A stretch of 9,981 nucleotides of DNA from an uncultured Lewinella sp. Lineage in GTDB: Bacteria; Bacteroidota; Bacteroidia; Chitinophagales; Saprospiraceae. Location of the stretch: NCBI GenBank assembly GCA_938021455.1, contig CALIGP010000212.1, positions 1 to 9,981 of the forward strand, written 5' to 3'. Made by a program: the position numbers and the translations under genes. This document shows positions 5,715 through 9,981 of this stretch, piece by piece; the stretch's first letter is position 1, and every line of letters starts with the position of its first letter. Below the pieces are notes generated by a model that was not told where the DNA came from, ran no database searches, and worked only from the letters and a program-made list of their open reading frames with translations.

Positions 5715-6422
5715 TTAGTCCTTGAAAGCATAGCGGGTCAGGTATGTCCTGGCCGATAGTTGATGTTCACCGCTACAGAGTTGGCTAAGCCTTTCACTGA
5801 GAGAAGCGTGAGGTTTTCTGCTTTGGAAAGTCTCCTCGGCCCATTCCCGAAAATCCCGCAGAGAAAGTAACAGATGCGCCAGCTGCTCCGAGCTGGCCCG
5901 GAAACTCATTCCTCTGTTGACGCATTTTATTCGGAGGATATCTTCCTGTTCAAATCCGGCTTGATGGTCGTAGTCAGAGGTCCCTGGCACAAAGCCCAGG
6001 CAGTGGAAGTAGTCGTGCAACCTGACCTCAAAGTCATAAGCGATGAGCGCAGCTCCTTTAGTGAGTAGTGGCCTTAATTCTCCGATTACCTGAGGAGAAT
6101 CGACGTAGTGGAGGGAACCGGCGAAGGTGACAACATCAAAAGCCGGCTTACTCTCCAGGGAGGAAAGTGCTTGCGGACTAAACGAGACCTTTTTACTGGG
6201 TTTCGCCCGAGAGACCATTTTTTCACCGGGGTCAATACCAATTACGTCGGAACAATACTTGGCTAAGGCATGGGTGGAATGTCCGGTACCACAGCCGAAG
6301 TCGAGGCCTCGCTGGAATCGCTCTCTTGAGGCAATGCCAGTCGCTAATATGCAGACATGCAGTGGCGGCCGCCAGGCATCGTAATGCAGGGCGGTAGCTT
6401 GTCCGTAGTCGTCCGTAGACAT
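5715..6422 (-). CDS. Class I SAM-dependent methyltransferase, 235 aa
   Basis: A soluble methyltransferase using S-adenosylmethionine; the acceptor is unknown. Motif I is GLDFGCGTG (residues 39-47), the SAM-binding glycine loop. The acidic residue after strand 2 is Asp64 in VIGIDPGEKM. FDVVTFAGSLHYVD (95-108) is the motif IV region, and LLTKGAALIAYDF (119-131) follows as strand 5. The overall layout is that of the small Methyltransf_11/UbiE-like type. The C-terminal 100 residues are helical and probably form the substrate lid. The ATG at 6422 lies 13 bases after the stop of the upstream membrane-protein gene, so it is probably the last gene of a four-gene transcript. No U-rich terminator is seen just after its stop. 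Confidence 0.88.
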   Translation of the reverse strand: MSTDDYGQATALHYDAWRPPLHVCILATGIASRERFQRGLDFGCGTGHSTHALAKYCSDVIGIDPGEKMVSRAKPSKKVSFSPQALSSLESKPAFDVVTFAGSLHYVDSPQVIGELRPLLTKGAALIAYDFEVRLHDYFHCLGFVPGTSDYDHQAGFEQEDILRIKCVNRGMSFRASSEQLAHLLLSLRDFREWAEETFQSRKPHASLSERLSQLCSGEHQLSARTYLTRYAFKD

Positions 6423-6435
6423 TTACCCGATGGAT

Positions 6436-6885
6436 TTAGAACCAGCCAGCTCCCAAGTTGCGGAAAGGCCAGGGGATGGAAATGAGGATGAGTATTAATC
6501 CGATCAGGTACCAGGTACTGATGGTTTTCCAACCTTTATTGAGCTCTGCCTGTCGCTTAGCCTTAGCGTGGCCAATGGTGATGACGATGATCGCTGCGAG
6601 CATCCCGATCAGGTGTTCTACACCATAGAAACGGGCTACGGAATCTTTCATTAGGCTGCCGTCGAAATTGAATTTTGGGCTTAGCCATAGGTAGAGAACC
6701 AGGCCAAGAAGGAGCTGAATGTGCACGGAGATCATGCCGAAGAGGGCAAGTTTATCTTTTCCGGGGTAGACACTGCCTCCACGGCGTTTGCCGGCAGCTT
6801 TGATAATGGCTGCCAGTAGCAGGCCGAGAACAACCCAGCGAAGGCCGGAGTGAGCGTGTTGTATGGCAGTGTAAAGAATATCCAT
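6436..6885 (-). CDS. Four-helix membrane protein with conserved-looking histidines, cytochrome b-like, 149 aa
   Basis: An inner-membrane protein with hydrophobic segments at about 14-31, 47-69, 84-105 and 123-141. Histidines lie in or at the edges of the first three helices: His10 and His12 (QHAHSGLRW), His55 (MISVHIQLLLG), His91 (VEHLIGM) and His106 (TIGHAKAKR). Pairs of such residues could hold b-type haem. Short proteins with an HSGLRW start are often annotated as cytochrome b in Bacteroidota (from memory). Haem binding is inferred and not proven. The start is the ATG at 6885 (MDILYTAIQHAHSG). It sits 62 bases after the AI-2E-family gene and 13 bases before the methyltransferase on the same strand. 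Confidence 0.8.
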   Translation of the reverse strand: MDILYTAIQHAHSGLRWVVLGLLLAAIIKAAGKRRGGSVYPGKDKLALFGMISVHIQLLLGLVLYLWLSPKFNFDGSLMKDSVARFYGVEHLIGMLAAIIVITIGHAKAKRQAELNKGWKTISTWYLIGLILILISIPWPFRNLGAGWF

Positions 6886-6947
6886 CGGTGTGTTTTGCTT
6901 TGACTACCCGCAAGGTAGTAAACAACCCCCGGAAACAATGGGACAGG

Positions 6948-8012
6948 TTATTTCTGGCCGAGCAAATAGGCATAATCCCGTAAACCATCAACGTGGCTAC
7001 AAACGATCCGCAGGATCGCAAAAATGGGAATCGCCACGATGGCACCAACGGGCCCCCAGAGGATACTCATTCCCACCACACAAATAATGGTGACCAGTGG
7101 GTTGAGGTCCACTTCATCTCCAATGATCATGGGCGTAAGTACATAGCTCTCCAGTACCTGGGCCAAGCTCATGGTGATGAGTACACCGTAAACGGCAGAG
7201 ATGTCTCCTCCACTGGAATAAGCCAGTGCGACAGCAAAAAGGCCACCGATAATGTTACCGAGGTAGGGGATAAGACTTAAGGTAGCGGCCAAAACAGCAA
7301 TAAGAATGGCATAGTCAAGTCCGGAGATGAGAAAGCCAATGGAGTACAGAGTCGCCAGAATAGCGATAAGAATCATATAGCCGCGGAGATAGTTCTGTAC
7401 GATGTCCCGGCTTTCATTTAGCGTCTGATGCGTGAGGCCTCGTTTCTCGTCGGGCGCTACTCTGAGTATAAACTCTCGAAGACGATCTTTTTGGGATAAT
7501 AGCAAAATGACGTAGATGAGCATTAAAAGAAAGTCACCAAGAATACCAAAGGTGCCACTGATAAAGCCCATGATTCCGCCACCGCTCACGGGCATTGAGC
7601 TTGTTCCCGATTTCGTACTGGTAGCGTCCTTCTTGCTCTCTTCAATGACGGGAACCTTGGGTAGGATACTTTCCAGCTTATACTCCTTCCGGAGGGAGGC
7701 TACCTGAGTGCTGATACGTTCCTTCGTTTCTGGCCAATTATCGGCAAAGCTCGCCGCCTGTTGTCCGATAGCGGAAAAAAGGCCAACGAAAAACAATAGA
7801 AGAACACCTACTGCTCCAGCGATGGACAGACCATTGGGCCAGCCCCAGGCCAGAAATTTTTCGTGTAGTGGGTTTAGCACCATGGCCAATAAGGCCGCAA
7901 CGACTAAAGGAAGTAAGAGGCTCTGGCCGAAGTAAAGCACCACGATGATCCCGATAAGAAGGGCTAACTGCAGAACAGCCTTGGAAAGTTTGGAGGGTTG
8001 AGCTATTTGCAT
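6948..8012 (-). CDS. AI-2E family (PerM/UPF0118-type) membrane transporter, 354 aa
   Basis: An inner-membrane protein of the family that includes TqsA and PerM. Members have been linked to export of autoinducer-2 or to ion exchange, so the substrate is open. Three hydrophobic helices lie in residues 10-85. A soluble, Lys/Ser/Thr-rich segment follows (about 88-145), then at least five helices from about 148 on. Family marks are SLIPYLGNIIGG (246-257) and the long C-terminal pattern YVLTPMIIG (290-298), VDLNPLVTI (301-309) and WGPVGAIVAIPIFAI (319-333). The length is usual for the family. The start is the ATG at 8012, 21 bases after the PnuC-type gene stop, which suggests co-transcription. Confidence 0.92.
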   Translation of the reverse strand: MQIAQPSKLSKAVLQLALLIGIIVVLYFGQSLLLPLVVAALLAMVLNPLHEKFLAWGWPNGLSIAGAVGVLLLFFVGLFSAIGQQAASFADNWPETKERISTQVASLRKEYKLESILPKVPVIEESKKDATSTKSGTSSMPVSGGGIMGFISGTFGILGDFLLMLIYVILLLSQKDRLREFILRVAPDEKRGLTHQTLNESRDIVQNYLRGYMILIAILATLYSIGFLISGLDYAILIAVLAATLSLIPYLGNIIGGLFAVALAYSSGGDISAVYGVLITMSLAQVLESYVLTPMIIGDEVDLNPLVTIICVVGMSILWGPVGAIVAIPIFAILRIVCSHVDGLRDYAYLLGQK

Positions 8013-8033
8013 GATGTAGTGGATGTTGTAACT

Positions 8034-8702
8034 TCAAACCCCGGAGCTAATAGCAGTGTTCGGTACTGGTAACTCTTTTCGCCAGTTGAGGTAGCCATAA
8101 ATGGCCATTCCAATGTTGATCAGCATCATGAGTGCGAAGAGAACGGCTCCGGTACTGCCATAGATCCAGACGTATACCGCATCGATTACGATCCAATAGA
8201 GCCAGTTCTCCAGCCGGCGGCCAATGAGTAGGAAGGTGGTGATGACACTGAACACCGTTGTGATGGCGTCCGGATAAGTGGCCGCGGCAACGAGTGTGTT
8301 ACTAAAGAGAAAGCCTAAGGCCAGCCCACCCAGTAGGCCGCCTCCGATGACAAGCAGGTGTTCGTTGAGAGACATGGATTGAATGCTGGTAACCTGTGGG
8401 GAACGGATGGCTGGTGTGTCCAGAATATTATCTGAAGGGGAGGGAGATTTGTGCGTTCCCTCGCGTGTCCAGCGCCAGAAGCCAACGCCAGCCATGACGA
8501 AGTAAAAAATTTGTAGTAGGCCATCTGATACTAGTTGATACTCGAAAAAAGATTGCCAGGCCCAGACGGCGGTGCTGATGGCGGCAAAGAACCAACACCA
8601 ATTATTGTCTTTGGCCGCGAGCCAAACGTATAGTAATGAAGTGAGTATGGCCAGCCAGTCAAGAAACGAGGCGGAAAGAAGTTGATCGGTTAAAGCATCC
8701 AT
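8034..8702 (-). CDS. pnuC: PnuC-type nicotinamide riboside/vitamin transporter, 222 aa
   Basis: An inner-membrane facilitator of the PnuC family, which takes up nicotinamide riboside; the related PnuT and PnuX take thiamine and riboflavin. Family signatures are GLLQIFYFVMAGVGFWRW (61-78) and ENWLYWIVIDAVYVWIYGS (165-183), ending in the YGYLNWRK tail motif. About seven hydrophobic segments are present, as expected. Between the third and fourth is a polar, variable loop (79-114). The start is taken as the ATG at 8702. An in-frame GTG at 8768 would add 22 residues, and part of that extension overlaps a repeat element, so it is less likely. No TPP, FMN or NAD-type riboswitch is recognisable upstream, so the vitamin cannot be assigned from regulation. 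It heads the - strand block of four genes. Confidence 0.88.
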   Translation of the reverse strand: MDALTDQLLSASFLDWLAILTSLLYVWLAAKDNNWCWFFAAISTAVWAWQSFFEYQLVSDGLLQIFYFVMAGVGFWRWTREGTHKSPSPSDNILDTPAIRSPQVTSIQSMSLNEHLLVIGGGLLGGLALGFLFSNTLVAAATYPDAITTVFSVITTFLLIGRRLENWLYWIVIDAVYVWIYGSTGAVLFALMMLINIGMAIYGYLNWRKELPVPNTAISSGV

Positions 8703-8759
8703 CGGTGGGCAAGTTACTACTACCAAGACGGTGTTTTTTCCCTTGCTTTGTAAGAAAAT

Positions 8760-8773
8760 ACCTTGCACCTGCG
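8760..8773. repeat. ACCTTGCACCTGCG, right copy of an inverted pair
   Basis: Reverse complement of 5700-5713, lying 58 bases outside the start of the pnuC-type gene and 80 bases before tRNA-Asn. On the opposite strand the next bases inward (ATTTT) also resemble those inside the left copy (TTTTA). Confidence 0.55.
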
Positions 8774-8802
8774 TCCGCGCCAGAAAAAAAATTACTTGAG
8801 TA

Positions 8803-8833
8803 TTGTGAATTCTAAGAACCGGACGTACATTTG
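8803..8833 (+). promoter_or_regulatory. Promoter of tRNA-Asn
   Basis: TTG (8803-8805), 20 bases, TACATTTG (8826-8833): a full match to the Bacteroidota promoter form. Transcription should begin near 8839, about 14 bases before the mature tRNA. Confidence 0.75.
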
Positions 8834-8852
8834 CAGCCGCTTCGCGAAAATT

Positions 8853-8926
8853 GCCTCAGTAGCTCAGTTGGTTAGAGCGGCGGACTGTTAATCCGTAGGT
8901 CAAAGGTTCGAGCCCTTTCTGAGGCG
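8853..8926 (+). tRNA. tRNA-Asn (anticodon GUU)
   Basis: The cloverleaf is complete. The acceptor stem is GCCTCAG (8853-8859) with CTGAGGC (8919-8925), and the discriminator is G8926. The D stem is GCTC/GAGC (8862-8865 and 8875-8878). The anticodon stem starts at 8880 with a G-U pair, and the loop is CTGTTAA with anticodon GTT at 8887-8889. The variable loop is AGGTC. The T stem is AAAGG/CCTTT around TTCGAGC. The bases after the discriminator are CCT, so CCA must be added after transcription. Confidence 0.97.
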
Positions 8927-8929
8927 CCT

Positions 8930-8966
8930 AAAAAGTCGAGTACGAATCTTCGTGCTCGGCTTTTTT
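8930..8966 (+). terminator. Intrinsic terminator after tRNA-Asn
   Basis: A long stem pairs 8930-8945 with 8950-8965, including two G-U pairs, around a short loop. On + it ends in CGGCTTTTTT. It starts four bases after the tRNA. The A-run on the left side could allow it to work from the other strand too. Confidence 0.85.
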
Positions 8967-9009
8967 CATTTTAGCTTTCTCCATACTTTTCTTCCATATC
9001 TCCTTGCTC

Positions 9010-9924
9010 ATGAGTCTTCTTTCTATCGGAACCATTGCCTACGACGACGTCTTTACTCCTTACGGTGAAGTACGCATGATTGAAGCAGGCAGCTGTACTT
9101 ACATTGCCATGGCTGCGACTCATTTCGCTCAGCCCGTTCAACTGGTTTCCATCATCGGTGGCGACTACAACCAGGCTTTTTTGGATGATCTGAAAAAGCG
9201 TGGTGCAGACCTGGAAGGTGTGGAAGTGGTGCCCGACGGAAAGTCTTTTTTCTGGGCTGGCCGCTACCATGATGATATGATGGGCCGGGACACCCTCGAG
9301 ACCCAGCTCAACGTGCTGGCCGACTTCAACCCGAAACTACCCGCCAGTTACCGCAATACGGACTACGTGATGCTCGGTAACCTCAGCCCTCAGGTGCAGA
9401 TGCAAGTCATCGACCAGATGGAGAGTAAGCCGAAGTTAATCGCTCTGGACACCATGAACTTCTGGATGGATATTGCCATGGAGGAGCTCAAGGCCGTCTT
9501 GAAGCGTATCGATGTACTGGTCATTAATGATGAAGAAGCACGTCAGCTTAGCGGAGAACTCAGCCTGCTGAAAGCCGCCGCTAAGATTGTAGACATGGGC
9601 CCCCGTATTCTCATTATCAAGAAGGGAGAACACGGTGCTCTACTGTTTGACGGAGACAAAATTTTCAGTGCCCCGGCACTACTGCTACCTACCGTTGTCG
9701 ATCCAACGGGTGCTGGTGATACTTTTGCTGGCGGCCTGATGGGTTACCTGGCTGCGACGGATGATACCAGCTTCGATAACCTGAAGCGTGCCATCATCTA
9801 TGGCTCGGCCATGGCTAGTTTTGTTGTGGAAGACTTTGGTACCCGACGTATGCAAGGATTGGACAAAGCGCAGATCGACGCGCGTATCCAGCAGTTTGTT
9901 GAGTTGATTGAGGTAAAGTTCTGA
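9010..9924 (+). CDS. PfkB-family carbohydrate kinase, 304 aa
   Basis: A cytoplasmic ribokinase-like enzyme that transfers phosphate from ATP to a sugar or nucleoside; the substrate is not readable. The ATG at 9010 (MSLLSIGTIAYDDVFTPYG) matches the usual N-terminal strand. An in-frame TTG two codons upstream is less likely. The substrate-side region has EAGSCTYIAMAATHFA (25-40) and the glycine pair of SIIGGDYN (48-54). The C-terminal PfkB signature is VDPTGAGDTFAGGLMGYLA (230-248), with Asp237 as catalytic base and the GAGD anion hole. IIKKGEHGALLF (202-213) is the strand before the ATP site. The length is normal. It follows the tRNA terminator by 43 bases. A weak TAGCTTTC at 8972 might serve as its promoter. 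Confidence 0.92.
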   Translation: MSLLSIGTIAYDDVFTPYGEVRMIEAGSCTYIAMAATHFAQPVQLVSIIGGDYNQAFLDDLKKRGADLEGVEVVPDGKSFFWAGRYHDDMMGRDTLETQLNVLADFNPKLPASYRNTDYVMLGNLSPQVQMQVIDQMESKPKLIALDTMNFWMDIAMEELKAVLKRIDVLVINDEEARQLSGELSLLKAAAKIVDMGPRILIIKKGEHGALLFDGDKIFSAPALLLPTVVDPTGAGDTFAGGLMGYLAATDDTSFDNLKRAIIYGSAMASFVVEDFGTRRMQGLDKAQIDARIQQFVELIEVKF

Positions 9925-9981
9925 TCGCAGATGACTGTCGAGAAATTGAATTCCTAATAGGAAAGGATCGCGGATGGACGG
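9925..9981 (+). other. Region after the kinase; possible start of a next gene
   Basis: A short palindrome, TTCCT-AAT-AGGAA (9951-9963), has no T-run after it, so it is not a convincing terminator. An ATG at 9974 with AAGGA seven bases upstream could open a further gene, but only eight bases of it are visible. Confidence 0.25.

Noticed and set aside
6903..6919. Hairpin ACTACC-CGCAA-GGTAGT between the AI-2E-family gene and the cytochrome b-like gene, as a terminator
   Set aside because: The stem is only 6 bp and the following - strand bases (CAAAGCAAAAC) have no T-run, so termination is unlikely. The gap is short and the genes are probably co-transcribed.
5690..8790. A true transposon bounded by the inverted repeats
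   Set aside because: None of the four genes is a transposase or recombinase, the outer bases show no target-site duplication (GGATGTCC on one side, AGAAAAAA on the other), and the repeats are short. Kept only as a finding on the repeats.
8703..8850. A TPP or other vitamin riboswitch upstream of the pnuC-type gene
   Set aside because: No CTGAGA core or other conserved riboswitch sequence is seen on the - strand, and the region is largely taken up by a repeat copy and the tRNA promoter.

Overview
The window looks like a chromosomal segment of a free-living Bacteroidota, most likely of the Saprospiria/Lewinella type. The reasons are promoters of the Bacteroidota form (TTG, about 20 bases, TAnnTTTG) in front of the tRNA and elsewhere, weak Shine-Dalgarno signals, roughly 50% G+C, a mevalonate-pathway HMG-CoA synthase, and a tRNA gene without an encoded CCA. 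The taxon is inferred from these traits and not from a database match. No phage, transposase, CRISPR or toxin-antitoxin gene is visible. Most genes are housekeeping, transport or conserved-unknown genes.

Layout, left to right. Bases 2-178 are the 3' end of pdxH (pyridoxamine phosphate oxidase). Two unrecognised proteins follow on + (226-585 and 674-1138). The second overlaps, tail to tail, an MFS transporter on - (1098-2432). An alpha/beta hydrolase (2607-3464) diverges from the transporter and is followed by HMG-CoA synthase (3581-5113). The 331 bases after HMG-CoA synthase hold no confident protein gene. They do contain, on the - strand, a Bacteroidota-type promoter, a roughly 115-nt stretch with a 5' hairpin and no visible ORF, and an intrinsic terminator with a U-rich tail, which together make a candidate small RNA. 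A perfect 8+8 dyad lies upstream of that promoter. A 55-aa single-pass membrane protein (5445-5612) is next on +.

Bases 8702 down to 5715 carry four - strand genes close together: a PnuC-type vitamin/nucleoside transporter, an AI-2E-family (PerM-like) membrane protein, a small four-helix histidine-rich membrane protein of the type often called cytochrome b, and a class I methyltransferase. Spacings of 21, 62 and 13 bases suggest one transcript. Diverging from this block are tRNA-Asn(GUU), with a clear promoter and terminator, and a PfkB-family sugar kinase (9010-9924).

The most interesting signals are non-coding: the candidate small RNA at 5117-5231, and a short sequence (CGCAGGTGCAAG) that occurs three times. 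Two copies lie in inverted orientation just outside the ends of the four-gene block. The third is inside the MFS linker, joined to a CTTCGGCAGGCTCAG-type motif that resembles dispersed bacterial repeats.
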